A stretch of 39,846 nt of DNA from Rhizobium mesosinicum. Its GTDB lineage: Bacteria; Pseudomonadota; Alphaproteobacteria; Rhizobiales; Rhizobiaceae. Each line of letters begins with the position of its first letter. Within the stretch, counting starts at the first letter, position 1. Made by a program: the position numbers and the translations under genes. Where the stretch lies: assembly GCF_019511345.1 (NCBI RefSeq), contig NZ_JAEUAK010000020.1, positions 1-39,846 of the forward strand, written 5' to 3'. Shown here piece by piece: positions 1 to 8,616 of this stretch. The notes under the pieces were generated by a model, which saw only the letters and a list, made by a program, of their open reading frames with translations, was not told where the DNA came from and searched no databases.

Positions 1-30
1 CCCCAACCCCTCCCCCCAAGGGGCAGGGGT
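1..30 (-). repeat. Partial REP-like C/G-rich palindrome (degenerate copy)
   Basis: C-tracts (CCCC-AA-CCCC-T-CCCC) are followed by a short G-rich arm, which is the reverse orientation of the repeat at 121-155. The copy is degenerate and cut by the window edge. With 121-155 it forms an inverted pair about 90 bp apart, the same arrangement as the pair at 19703-19853. Confidence 0.6.
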
Positions 31-120
31 ACATCTGCCGCACCCTCCACTTTCAACCTCAAGCTTGCTGCTGGCACTGGCGTTGAGATGGGTGCTCTAG
101 GCAAGCGGCAACCGCCAAAG

Positions 121-155
121 CCCCTCCCCCTTGTGGGGAGGGGTTGGGGAGGGGT
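121..155 (+). repeat. REP-like palindrome with G-quadruplex motif
   Basis: This 35-bp unit has a C-arm (CCCCTCCCC), a short CTTGT loop, a matching G-arm (GGGGAGGGG), then TT and a second G-arm. It is identical over all 35 bases to 19819-19853. Bases 135-154 read GGGGAGGGGTTGGGGAGGGG, four G4 tracts with loops of 1, 2 and 1 nt, which is a canonical G-quadruplex motif. The unit ends 31 bp before the DUF559 start codon. Confidence 0.85.
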
Positions 156-186
156 TTTCCTTGCCACAATGGGAATGGAAGCCTGA

Positions 187-564
187 ATGCCGCATTCCAA
201 CATCACACCCAAAACCCGTGAAAGAGCGCGCCGACTTCGCCGCGAACTGACAAAAGCAGAATCCGCTATGTGGAACATGCTTCGCGACCTTCGTCCTTAT
301 GGCGCTCGCTTCCGCCGTGAAACGCCGATTGGTCCGTATATCGCAGACTTCGCCTGGCTCTCCGCTCGTCTTATCGTGGAAGTCGATGGCGACAGCCATG
401 AAACCGAAGGCGGTCGCCGCCATGATCTCGCTCGCGATGCCTTCCTGAAAAATCAGGGCTTCACCGTGCTCCGTTTCGACAATGCTCAGGTGCTGGACGG
501 CCCAGATTACGTCTTCATCGAAATACAAAAACAAGCGGCGCAGTACTTGAGGAGCGCCGCATGA
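187..564 (+). CDS. DUF559 (Vsr-like endonuclease fold) protein
   Basis: This 125-residue protein has the DUF559 pattern: an N-terminal Arg-rich LRRELTKAE segment, FRRETPIGPYIADF (Asp54), then IVEVDGDSH (Glu65, Asp67) and RDAFLKNQGFTVLRFDN. Asp54 with Glu65-Val-Asp67 fits the D...ExK/ExD core of the PD-(D/E)XK/Vsr superfamily, so DNA cleavage or nicking is plausible but unproven for this family. The start ATG follows GGAATGGAAG. The stop overlaps the next permease start in ATGA, so the gene is translationally coupled into a transporter operon to which it has no obvious functional link. A REP-like repeat lies directly upstream, which suggests it arrived as an insertion. Confidence 0.85.
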   Translation: MPHSNITPKTRERARRLRRELTKAESAMWNMLRDLRPYGARFRRETPIGPYIADFAWLSARLIVEVDGDSHETEGGRRHDLARDAFLKNQGFTVLRFDNAQVLDGPDYVFIEIQKQAAQYLRSAA

Positions 565-1445
565 AACCCGACACCTTCAAGGATAAGATCGTCCCTGTCC
601 TCACCATTCTACTGGTCCTGGTCGCCGTCTGGTATGTCGCCGCCGTCATCCTGAACACGCCCTTTCAGCGTGACATGGATACGCGCAACAACGTCACCTC
701 GACGACCATGGCGTTCATCGGCAGCACCCTTTCTCAGCCAAAGCCTGTCCTGCCGGCGCCGCATCAGGTGGCGCAGAATGTGTTCGAGAACACGTTTCTC
801 AGAAAGCTCTCCAGCAATCGCAGCCTCGTTTACCACGCGGGCGTCACGCTCTCCTCGACTGTCCTCGGCTTCGCGTTCGGCACGCTGCTCGGCATCGTCA
901 TTGCTGTCGGCATCATCCATATCAAGGCGCTCGACCGCAGCCTGATGCCCTGGATCATCGCCTCGCAGACAGTGCCGATCCTGGCGGTAGCGCCCATGAT
1001 CATCGTCGTTCTCGGCTCGATCAACATCACGGGCCTGATCCCGAAGGCGCTGATATCAACCTATCTCTCCTTCTTCCCGGTCGCTGTCGGCATGGTGAAG
1101 GGGCTGCGCTCGCCGGAAGTCATGCATCTCGACCTGATGCGCACCTATAATGCCACGGCTGCGCAGACTTTCTGGAAGCTGCGCGTGCCCGCCTCCATTC
1201 CCTTCCTCTTCACCTCGATGAAAGTGGCGATTGCTGCAAGCCTCGTCGGCACCATCGTCGGCGAACTGCCGACTGGCGCTGTCGCAGGCATCGGCTCCAA
1301 ATTGCTTGCCGGCTCCTATTACAGCCAGACGATCGATATCTGGGCCGCCCTTGTCGCTGGCTCCGTGCTGGCGGCCATTCTCGTCGCCATCGTCGGCCTC
1401 GCAGGCAAGATCGTCGACCGCGCGATGGGCGGGAGGCCGGCGTGA
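561..1445 (+). CDS. ABC transporter permease (pyrimidine/thiamine-precursor type)
   Basis: This 294-residue integral membrane protein belongs to the SsuC/TauC/ThiX-like permease family (BPD_transp_1). One N-terminal helix (about 12-31) is followed by a periplasmic stretch and then five or so helices from residue 95 on. The cytoplasmic EAA-type coupling loop is visible at about 194-214 (MRTYNATAAQTFWKLRVPAS). It starts inside the DUF559 stop (ATGA) and ends inside the next gene's GTG start (GTGA). It would form the channel with the following permease and be fed by the binding protein at 2624. The ATPase is not in the window and probably lies upstream. From memory, related rhizobia place this importer beside reductive pyrimidine catabolism genes, so a pyrimidine-type substrate is my best guess. 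Confidence 0.85.
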   Translation: MKPDTFKDKIVPVLTILLVLVAVWYVAAVILNTPFQRDMDTRNNVTSTTMAFIGSTLSQPKPVLPAPHQVAQNVFENTFLRKLSSNRSLVYHAGVTLSSTVLGFAFGTLLGIVIAVGIIHIKALDRSLMPWIIASQTVPILAVAPMIIVVLGSINITGLIPKALISTYLSFFPVAVGMVKGLRSPEVMHLDLMRTYNATAAQTFWKLRVPASIPFLFTSMKVAIAASLVGTIVGELPTGAVAGIGSKLLAGSYYSQTIDIWAALVAGSVLAAILVAIVGLAGKIVDRAMGGRPA

Positions 1446-2569
1446 GGCAGATAACGATTTCCTGGCAAGGCCTGATCGCCCTCCTCTGTGCCTTCGGCGC
1501 GACAGCCCTGTTGCCGCTCTTCGCGGCGGGCGCAACCCATCCTCCATCCGCGGGCACCGTCGGGCTGGCCGTCCTGCTTGCGATCGCTGCAGCGCTCGTG
1601 TCCTTTGCGCCTCTCTCAACAACGCTCATCGCAGCAGTTCTTTTTGTCGGCGCTCACGGGGCTGCATGGCTGCTGCTCGGCGCGCTCACCGGCAATGAAG
1701 GTTTCGCCGCCACCGCTTTCTTTCTGCTGCTTGCCGCCTGCTGGCTGCTTGCATGGCTTTGCGTGACCGAGCTTTCGAAGCTCCAGCCGGCAGAACCGAC
1801 CAGCCAATGGCTGCTGCGCCTGCTCATTCCGGCGATTTTCGGCGCCTGGATCCTCATCATCTGGGAAGCGGTCACACGCGGCGGCGGCATCCCCTTCGTC
1901 ATCCTGCCGCCGCCGAGCGCAATCTGGGCGCGCATCGCAGGCTCCCTGCCGATTCTCGGCGAAGATGTGAGGCAGACGATCTTCAAGGCCGTCTTGATCG
2001 GCTACATCGTCGGCTGTTTTGCCGGTTTCGTCGTCGCCATCCTCGCCGACCGCGTCGCCTTCCTGCGCCGCGGCCTGCTGCCGATCGGCAATATGGTCTC
2101 GGCTCTGCCGATCATCGGGGTAGCGCCCATCATGGTCATGTGGTTCGGTTTCGACTGGCAGTCGAAGGCAGCGGTCGTCATCATCATGACTTTCTTCCCG
2201 ATGCTGGTGAACACCGTCGCCGGGCTTGCCGCCTCCGGCAACATGGAGCGCGACCTGATGCGCACCTACGCATCGAACGACTGGCAGACGCTCTTGAAGC
2301 TCCGGCTTCCCGCCGCGATGCCCTTCATTTTCAATGCACTGAAGATCAACTCGACGCTGGCCATGATTGGTGCCATCGTTGCGGAATTCTTCGGAACGCC
2401 GATCGTCGGCATGGGCTTCCGCATCTCCACCGAGATGGGCCGCATGAATGTCGACATGGTCTGGGCTGAGATCGCCGTCGCGGCGCTTGCAGGCTCGATC
2501 TTCTATGGCGTCGTCGCCCTTGCCGAGAGGGCGGTGACTTTCTGGCATCCGTCTATCCGTGGTGGTTAG
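1442..2569 (+). CDS. ABC transporter permease, long form with extra N-terminal helices
   Basis: This 375-residue protein starts at GTG 1442, which overlaps the previous stop (GTGA). The C-terminal ~240 residues are a BPD_transp_1 permease with an EAA-type loop (MRTYASNDWQTLLKLRLPAA). The N-terminal ~125 residues add about four hydrophobic segments not seen in ordinary SsuC-type permeases. It probably pairs with the preceding permease as a heterodimeric channel. The operon runs on to the binding protein 54 bp downstream. The exact substrate cannot be read from the sequence. Confidence 0.85.
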   Translation: MRQITISWQGLIALLCAFGATALLPLFAAGATHPPSAGTVGLAVLLAIAAALVSFAPLSTTLIAAVLFVGAHGAAWLLLGALTGNEGFAATAFFLLLAACWLLAWLCVTELSKLQPAEPTSQWLLRLLIPAIFGAWILIIWEAVTRGGGIPFVILPPPSAIWARIAGSLPILGEDVRQTIFKAVLIGYIVGCFAGFVVAILADRVAFLRRGLLPIGNMVSALPIIGVAPIMVMWFGFDWQSKAAVVIIMTFFPMLVNTVAGLAASGNMERDLMRTYASNDWQTLLKLRLPAAMPFIFNALKINSTLAMIGAIVAEFFGTPIVGMGFRISTEMGRMNVDMVWAEIAVAALAGSIFYGVVALAERAVTFWHPSIRGG

Positions 2570-2623
2570 ACGCGCCCCGGCTCCGCATAAGGGCTTGGGC
2601 ATAACTTCAGAGGGAAAAAGAAA

Positions 2624-3595
2624 ATGAAAAAGTTAATGGTTGCAATGATGGCGAGCGCGATGTCGCTTGCCGCCGCTCATGCGATGGCCGCCGACAAGGT
2701 GACGCTGCAGCTGAAATGGGTCACCCAGTCGCAGTTCGCCGGTTACTATGTCGCCAAGGACAAGGGCTATTATGAAGAAGAAGGTCTCGACGTCGATATC
2801 AAGCCCGGCGGTCCGGATATCGCTCCGGAACAGGTGATTGCCGGCGGCGGCGCCGATGTGATCGTCGACTGGATGGGTGGCGCTCTCGTTGCCCGCGAAA
2901 AGGGCGTTCCGCTCGTCAATATCGCCCAGCCCTTCCAAAAGTCCGGCATGGAAATGATCTGCCGCAAGGATGGCCCGGTCAAGACTGAAGCCGACTTCAA
3001 GGGCCACACGCTCGGCGTCTGGTTCTTCGGCAACGAATATCCCTTCTTCGCCTGGATGAACAAGCTCGGCCTCAAAACCGATGGCGGGCCAAATGGCGTG
3101 ACCGTGCTCAAGCAGAGCTTCGACGTGCAGCCGCTCCTGCAAAAGCAGGCCGACTGCATTTCCGTCATGACCTATAACGAATACTGGCAGGCGATCGATG
3201 CCGGCTTTAAGCCGGAAGACCTCACAGTTTTCAACTACACCGCCATGGGCAACGACCTCCTGGAAGATGGCCTCTATGCGATGGAAGACAAGCTGCAGGA
3301 CCCGGCTTTCAAGGAAAAGATGGTCAAGTTCGTCCGCGCCTCCATGAAGGGCTGGAAATACGCCACGGAAAATCCTGATGATGCGGCCGAAATCGTCGTG
3401 GACGCCGGCGGCCAGGACGAAAACCACCAGAAGCGCATGATGGGCGAAGTCGCCAAGCTGATCGGTGACGGAACCGGCAAGCTCGACACCAAGCTCTATG
3501 ACCGCACCGCGAAGGCGCTGCTCGACCAGAAGATCATCAACAAGGAGCCGTCTGGCGCCTGGACGCACGACATCACGGATGCCGCCGCGAAGTAA
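2624..3595 (+). CDS. ABC transporter substrate-binding protein, NMT1/THI5-like
   Basis: This 323-residue periplasmic protein has a signal peptide cut after AAAHAMA (about residue 22). The mature chain opens with VTLQLKWVTQSQFAGYYVAKDKGYY, typical of the NMT1/THI5-like fold that includes ThiY and RibY (pyrimidine precursors, flavins). A strong Shine-Dalgarno (AGAGGGAAAAAG) precedes the ATG. It is the last gene of the importer operon and is followed at once by a rho-independent terminator. A hydroxymethylpyrimidine, pyrimidine or flavin ligand is likely from the family; which one is not visible. Confidence 0.85.
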   Translation: MKKLMVAMMASAMSLAAAHAMAADKVTLQLKWVTQSQFAGYYVAKDKGYYEEEGLDVDIKPGGPDIAPEQVIAGGGADVIVDWMGGALVAREKGVPLVNIAQPFQKSGMEMICRKDGPVKTEADFKGHTLGVWFFGNEYPFFAWMNKLGLKTDGGPNGVTVLKQSFDVQPLLQKQADCISVMTYNEYWQAIDAGFKPEDLTVFNYTAMGNDLLEDGLYAMEDKLQDPAFKEKMVKFVRASMKGWKYATENPDDAAEIVVDAGGQDENHQKRMMGEVAKLIGDGTGKLDTKLYDRTAKALLDQKIINKEPSGAWTHDITDAAAK

Positions 3596-3616
3596 AGCGC
3601 TCCGATGCCGAAATGC

Positions 3617-3654
3617 AACGCGTGGGGAATTTTCCTCACGCGTTTCTATTTTTT
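3617..3654 (+). terminator. Rho-independent terminator after the NMT1-type ABC operon
   Basis: A 12-bp stem (AACGCGTGGGGA at 3617-3628 with TCCTCACGCGTT at 3633-3644, one G-U pair) and a 4-nt loop are followed by the T-rich TTCTATTTTTT at 3643-3654. Confidence 0.9.
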
Positions 3655-4002
3655 GTACCCAATGAAAAAAATCGCCTTGCAACTGTCGCATTTGTCAGGC
3701 GTCAAGCGTCATGCATACGAGAGCCGATCAATCATCGTCATGTTCGCATAACCCTAAAATGATTGATGAGCCCCGCAATGGTGATTAATATTATCTCATG
3801 GGGAATTATTTTCTGCCGGGCTTGCGCGTGGAGCAAATTGATACCACGTACTAGCCGGATTTGTCGGATGGGACGATAAGCTCCGGCAGACGGTATGCGG
3901 GTAAATACCTCTGAGATTTAGATGACGGCATTTGCCCGGTTCGCGAGTTGCATGACGACGCGCGAGTCCGGCCGATCCTGTCAAGAGATTGGACGAAGAC
4001 GC
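3655..4002 (+). promoter_or_regulatory. Intergenic region upstream of the RND pump, with a 9-bp inverted repeat
   Basis: About 350 bp without a convincing gene. It holds a perfect inverted repeat, ATCAATCAT (3727-3735) and ATGATTGAT (3759-3767), 23 nt apart, with an AT-rich stretch (TGATTAATATTATC) just downstream. This would suit a repressor site for the efflux operon, but no regulator gene is adjacent and I could not place a clear -35/-10 pair. Confidence 0.4.
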
Positions 4003-5229
4003 ATGGCCCTGAAGCCGCAAGCATTACTACGCGCCTCCACTTTCCCTGTCGCCGCTTTTGCGGTCTCGGCCCTTTTTGTCGCCAATTTTGCGGCCTCGGC
4101 CGTATTTGCCCAGGAATCCCAGAATTCCCAGCCGCAGGCCCTGCAGAACCTGCCGGCGATCGTCGTCACCAAAGCGGAGAACCGCACCCTCGTCGACCGT
4201 GTCATCGGCACGGGAACGGTCAAACCCGTCGAGGAAGTCTATATCCAGCCCCAGGTCGAAGGCCTTTCGATCCGCACGTTGAAAGCCGATGTCGGCGACA
4301 AAGTGCAAGCGGAAAGCACGCTTGCCACGCTGAACGATGACGCGCTGGTCCTTGAAAAGAGCCAGATGATGGCGACGAAGGCCAAGGGCGAGGCAACCCT
4401 CGCCCAGCTGCGCGCCCAGCTCATCGAAGCGCAGGCCAATGCCGAACAGGCACGGCAGCAGCAGGCCCGCGCCCAGGAAATGGGTAAGAAGGGTACGGTT
4501 TCGACTGCCCAGGTCGAGCAGGCCGATGCAACTGCTGCCGCTGCTAACGCCCGGGTCGTTTCCGCCGAACAGGCGATCGAGGTCGCCGAAGCCGATCTTA
4601 AGGTCTTCGACAGCCAGATTGCCGATGCGGATCTGAAGCTCGCCCGAACCGACGTGAAGACGCCGGTCGGCGGCACGATCTCGGCAAAGAACGCCAAGGT
4701 CGGCGCCATTGCCGCCGGCACCGGCGATCCGCTGTTCACGCTTATCCGCGACGGCGATATCGAGCTTGTCGCCGAAGTCGCCGAAAGCGACATCATCAAG
4801 GTGATGGCCGGCCAGAAGGCGACGATTTCGCTTTCAGGCAGCCGTGAAAAACTTTCCGGCGCCGTCCGCCTGGTTTCGCCGACTGTAGACCCGGTCACTC
4901 GCCTCGGCCTGGTCCATATCTCCATCGACGACGACAGCAAGGCACGTTCAGGCATGTATGGCAGCGCCGAGATCATCGTCCGCCAGACGGAAGGCGTGTC
5001 GCTTCCCCTGACCGCCGTGCTGACCGGCATTGAAGGCTCCTCGGCCCGCAGGGTCGAAGACGGCGTGGTGAAATTCACCAAGATCCGGACCGGTATCCAG
5101 GACGGCGCCTATGTCGAGATCGTTGATGGATTGAAGAGCGGCGACGAAGTCGTGGCCAAGGCGGGCGCCTATGTCCGTGATGGCGACCACATCACGCCGG
5201 TGCGTGAACAGCCTCCGGCTTCCAACTAA
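4003..5229 (+). CDS. RND efflux periplasmic adaptor subunit (membrane fusion protein)
   Basis: This 408-residue protein links the inner-membrane RND pump to an outer-membrane channel. I take ATG 4003 as the start because the following 36 residues form a clean signal sequence (ALFVANFAASAVFA). A start 81 bp upstream would put a charged, non-signal extension in front. The order is: lipoyl-like half motif (VEEVYIQPQVEGLSIRTLKADVGDKVQ), a long Ala/Gln-rich coiled-coil hairpin (about 110-220), second lipoyl half (DVKTPVGGTISAKNAKVGAI), beta-barrel and membrane-proximal domains. It is followed 12 bp later by the pump gene. No TolC-type channel gene is nearby, so a shared outer-membrane partner is likely. 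The drug or metabolite exported cannot be told. Confidence 0.88.
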   Translation: MALKPQALLRASTFPVAAFAVSALFVANFAASAVFAQESQNSQPQALQNLPAIVVTKAENRTLVDRVIGTGTVKPVEEVYIQPQVEGLSIRTLKADVGDKVQAESTLATLNDDALVLEKSQMMATKAKGEATLAQLRAQLIEAQANAEQARQQQARAQEMGKKGTVSTAQVEQADATAAAANARVVSAEQAIEVAEADLKVFDSQIADADLKLARTDVKTPVGGTISAKNAKVGAIAAGTGDPLFTLIRDGDIELVAEVAESDIIKVMAGQKATISLSGSREKLSGAVRLVSPTVDPVTRLGLVHISIDDDSKARSGMYGSAEIIVRQTEGVSLPLTAVLTGIEGSSARRVEDGVVKFTKIRTGIQDGAYVEIVDGLKSGDEVVAKAGAYVRDGDHITPVREQPPASN

Positions 5230-5241
5230 AGAGACCATCCG

Positions 5242-8200
5242 ATGAATTTTTCAGCCTGGTCCATCCGAAACCCGATCGCGCCGCTCCTGGCCTTCTGCCT
5301 GCTGATATTCATCGGCATGCAGTCCTTCAATAAACTGCCGATCACGCGCTTCCCGAATATCGACGTGCCGCTCGTTTCGATCAGCGTGACGCAGAGCGGC
5401 GCTTCGCCGGCCGAGCTCGAAATGCAGGTGACGAAGGAGATCGAAGACGCGATCGCCTCCATTACCGGCATCGACGAAATCCAGTCGACGGTGACCGACG
5501 GCAGCTCGCAAACCAATGTCATGTTCCGGATGGAAGTGCCAACGGAACAGGCCGTGCAGGACGTAAAGGACGCGATCGACCGCATTCGCAGCGATCTGCC
5601 CGCAACAGCCGAAACGCCGATTGTTACCAAGGTCGACGTCGAGGGTCAGGCGATCCAGACCTTCGCCGTTTCCTCGCCCGACATGTCGCTGGAAGAACTC
5701 TCCTGGTTCGTGGATGACACCATCAAGCGTGCATTGCAGGGTCAGGCCGGCATCGGCCGCGTCGACCGGTACGGCGGCGCAGAGCGCGAAGTGCGCATCG
5801 AACTTACGCCCGGCAAGCTCGACGCCTACGGCATCACCGCCGCAAGCGTGAACCAGCAGCTGCGTGGCACCAACATCGACCTCGGTTCCGGCCGCGGCCA
5901 GGTGGCCGGCAGCGAACAGGCGATCCGCGTTCTCGGAGACGCCCGCGACGTCGCTGAACTCGCCGATACGACGATTGCTCTGCCGAACGGCCGCTTCGTC
6001 AAGCTGTCCGATCTCGGCGTCGTCAAGGATACGTACGAGGAGCCGAAATCCTTCTCGCGCTTCGACGACACACCGGTCGTCACCTTCGGCGTCTTTCGCT
6101 CGAAAGGCGCCAGCGAAGTCAGTGTCGCCGAAACTGTCGCGCAGAGCCTCGACAAGGTGCGAAGCGAAAACCCGAACGTGAAGATCGAGATGATCGACGA
6201 TTCGGTCTATTTCACTTACGGCAACTACGAAGCCGCCATCCATACTCTGCTCGAAGGCGCCCTGCTCGCCGTCGTCGTCGTCCTCCTGTTCCTCCGGAAC
6301 TGGCGCGCAACCCTGATTTCGGCCATCGCCTTGCCGCTCTCCGCGATCCCGACCTTCTGGGTCATGGATCTCATGGGCTTCTCACTGAACCTCGTCAGCT
6401 TCCTCGCCCTGACGCTTGCGACGGGTATTCTGGTCGACGATGCGATCGTTGAAATCGAGAACATCGCCCGCCACATCAAGATGGGCAAGACGCCCTATCG
6501 GGCGGCGATCGAGGCGGCGGACGAAATCGGTCTCGCCGTCATCGCCACCACCTTCACCATCATCGCCGTCTTCGTGCCGGTTTCCTTCATGCCGGGCATT
6601 CCGGGCCAGTACTTCATCCAGTTCGGCCTGACCGTCGCCTTTTCCGTCTTCTTCTCACTGCTGGTCGCGCGCCTCATCACCCCGATGATGGCCGCGTATC
6701 TCCTGCGCGCCGAAGACGGCATGGAAGACCATCACGACAATGATGGCTTGCTGATGAAGGGTTATACGCGCCTGATACGCAGTACGACCGGGCATAAGTA
6801 CTCACGATATCTGACACTGCTTGCTGCGATTGGCTTCCTCGTTGGTTCGGTTTTCCTGCTGATGAAGGTTCCGGGCAGTTTCCTGCCGCCGGAAGATGCC
6901 TCGCGCATCGTTCTCTCGGTCGAACTGCCGCCGAATGCGCGGCTCGACGACACCGAGAAGACGACGAAAGCGATCTATGACAGGGTCAAGGACATCAACG
7001 GCGTCGAAAGCGTCTTCGTCCTCGGCGGCGCATCGCCGAAGGGCGATCTCGAACTGCGGCGTGCGACCATCACGCTGGCGCTCCACAAGCTCGACCAATC
7101 GCTGGTCAAGAAGGTGGTCAACGATGTGCTCGGACGTATTCCGGTCATCGGTCCGATGCTGCCGAAGGTGGAAGTCCACGGCCGCGAACGTCCGCAATGG
7201 GATATCGAGAAGGAAGTCTTCGCCAAGCTGCGCGACATTCCGGACGTCCACATCCTGAAACTCAATGACCGTGGCGAACGCGACCTCTCCTTCAATTTCC
7301 TTTCCAAGAACGAGAAGGATCTGAACGATGCCATCGGCATCCTGGAATCGAAGCTACGCGCCGATCCGCTGCTGGCCAATGTCAGCGCCGATGGCGCCTT
7401 GCCCCGTCCGGAACTGCAGGTCTACCCGCGCAAGGACGAGGCCGCCCGCCTCGGTATCACGCCGCAGCAGATCTCCGAGACGATCCGCGTCGCCACCATC
7501 GGCGATGTCGACGCGGCCCTTGCCAAGATCTCGCTCGACGATCGCCAGATCCCGATCAGGGTGCAGGCGGCGGTCGACATGCGCCGCGATCTTGCAGCCA
7601 TCCGCGCATTGAAGGTCCAGACTGCCAGCGGCGGTACCGTTCCGCTCGCAACCGTCGCCAACATCGATTATTCGGAAGGCGTAAGCTCGATCAAGCGTAA
7701 CAATCGTTACCGCGTCGTTTCGATCGGCTCGGACCTGCCGCAGGGTGTCGCCCTCGACACCGCCTCGGCCCGCTTCCGCCAGATCGTCAATGACGCCAAT
7801 ATCCCGGCCACGGTGCATCTTGCCGAAAGCGGCGACACCAAGGTTCAGACCGAAATGCAGCAGAGTTTCGTCAACGCCATGTTGATGGGTCTCCTGCTGG
7901 TACTGACGGTGCTGATCCTCCTCTTCAAGGATGTGATCCAGCCCTTCACCATCCTGTTCTCGCTGCCGCTCGCCATCGGCGGCGTGGCGGCCGGCCTGAT
8001 CCTCACCAGCAACCCGCTGTCGATGCCCGTCATGATCGGCATCCTGATGCTGATGGGTATTGTCACCAAGAACGCTATCCTGCTCGTCGATTTCGCGATC
8101 GAGATGCGCCATCGCGGCATGGCTCGCGTCGACGCCATGGTCGAAGCCGGCCGCAAGCGCGCCCGGCCCATCATCATGACCTCGATCGCCATGTCGGCGG

Positions 8201-8562
8201 GCATGTTGCCTTCCGCGCTCGGCGTCGGCGAAGGTGGCTCGTTCCGTGCGCCAATGGCGATCGCGGTGATTGGCGGCATCATCGTCTCGACAGTGCTCTC
8301 GCTCGTCGTCGTTCCCTCCTTCTTCCTTATCATGGACGATCTTTCCCGCCTGCTCGGCTGGCTGTTCGGCCGCCTCGTCGGCAAGAAGGACGAGGAGGAA
8401 CTGGCAATGTCGCGCGAAGAGATTACCCGCGAACTCAAGACGAGCCAGAACACCATCGAGGCTCTCGAAGAGCGCCTGAACGCGATCGAGAAGCCGGAAA
8501 GCAAGCGCAAGACCGGCAACGACACCAACGTGCTGCGCCTGCCGCCATTCGCGGCAGAATAA
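5242..8562 (+). CDS. RND efflux transporter permease subunit (HAE-type, AcrB/MdtB-like)
   Basis: This 1106-residue inner-membrane proton antiporter has the usual layout: TM1 near 10-28, a large periplasmic loop, TM2-7, a second loop and TM8-12. The TM4 proton relay pair is present (GILVDDAIVEIEN, Asp399-Asp400, equivalent to AcrB Asp407-408). It is about 55 residues longer than AcrB because of a charged C-terminal tail after TM12 (EELAMSREEITRELKTSQN and onward) that looks like a short cytoplasmic coiled coil. It is co-transcribed with the adaptor 12 bp upstream. The substrate is unknown; HAE-type pumps export hydrophobic or amphiphilic compounds. Confidence 0.9.
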   Translation: MNFSAWSIRNPIAPLLAFCLLIFIGMQSFNKLPITRFPNIDVPLVSISVTQSGASPAELEMQVTKEIEDAIASITGIDEIQSTVTDGSSQTNVMFRMEVPTEQAVQDVKDAIDRIRSDLPATAETPIVTKVDVEGQAIQTFAVSSPDMSLEELSWFVDDTIKRALQGQAGIGRVDRYGGAEREVRIELTPGKLDAYGITAASVNQQLRGTNIDLGSGRGQVAGSEQAIRVLGDARDVAELADTTIALPNGRFVKLSDLGVVKDTYEEPKSFSRFDDTPVVTFGVFRSKGASEVSVAETVAQSLDKVRSENPNVKIEMIDDSVYFTYGNYEAAIHTLLEGALLAVVVVLLFLRNWRATLISAIALPLSAIPTFWVMDLMGFSLNLVSFLALTLATGILVDDAIVEIENIARHIKMGKTPYRAAIEAADEIGLAVIATTFTIIAVFVPVSFMPGIPGQYFIQFGLTVAFSVFFSLLVARLITPMMAAYLLRAEDGMEDHHDNDGLLMKGYTRLIRSTTGHKYSRYLTLLAAIGFLVGSVFLLMKVPGSFLPPEDASRIVLSVELPPNARLDDTEKTTKAIYDRVKDINGVESVFVLGGASPKGDLELRRATITLALHKLDQSLVKKVVNDVLGRIPVIGPMLPKVEVHGRERPQWDIEKEVFAKLRDIPDVHILKLNDRGERDLSFNFLSKNEKDLNDAIGILESKLRADPLLANVSADGALPRPELQVYPRKDEAARLGITPQQISETIRVATIGDVDAALAKISLDDRQIPIRVQAAVDMRRDLAAIRALKVQTASGGTVPLATVANIDYSEGVSSIKRNNRYRVVSIGSDLPQGVALDTASARFRQIVNDANIPATVHLAESGDTKVQTEMQQSFVNAMLMGLLLVLTVLILLFKDVIQPFTILFSLPLAIGGVAAGLILTSNPLSMPVMIGILMLMGIVTKNAILLVDFAIEMRHRGMARVDAMVEAGRKRARPIIMTSIAMSAGMLPSALGVGEGGSFRAPMAIAVIGGIIVSTVLSLVVVPSFFLIMDDLSRLLGWLFGRLVGKKDEEELAMSREEITRELKTSQNTIEALEERLNAIEKPESKRKTGNDTNVLRLPPFAAE

Positions 8563-8579
8563 GGCAGGACCATCAGACA

Positions 8580-8610
8580 AAAGGCCGGGCGCCGGTCCGG
8601 CCTTTCGTTT
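8580..8610 (+). terminator. Bidirectional terminator between the RND pump and the lacI-type gene
   Basis: A 9-bp perfect stem (AAAGGCCGG at 8580-8588, CCGGCCTTT at 8597-8605) with an 8-nt loop is followed by CGTTT. A/T runs on both sides suit termination of the rightward pump operon and of the leftward regulator gene that ends at 8617. Confidence 0.75.
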
Positions 8611-8616
8611 CCGAGC

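Noticed and set aside
1..155. C/G-rich repeats as a CRISPR array
   Set aside because: Copies are inverted, not direct, there are no regularly spaced units, and there are no cas genes.
2633..3691. Leftward frame of 352 codons opposite the NMT1-type binding protein
   Set aside because: Antisense shadow of a well-supported gene; it also crosses the terminator.
3796..4020. Leftward 74-codon frame between the ABC operon and the RND adaptor
   Set aside because: No ribosome site and it overlaps the signal peptide region of the adaptor gene.
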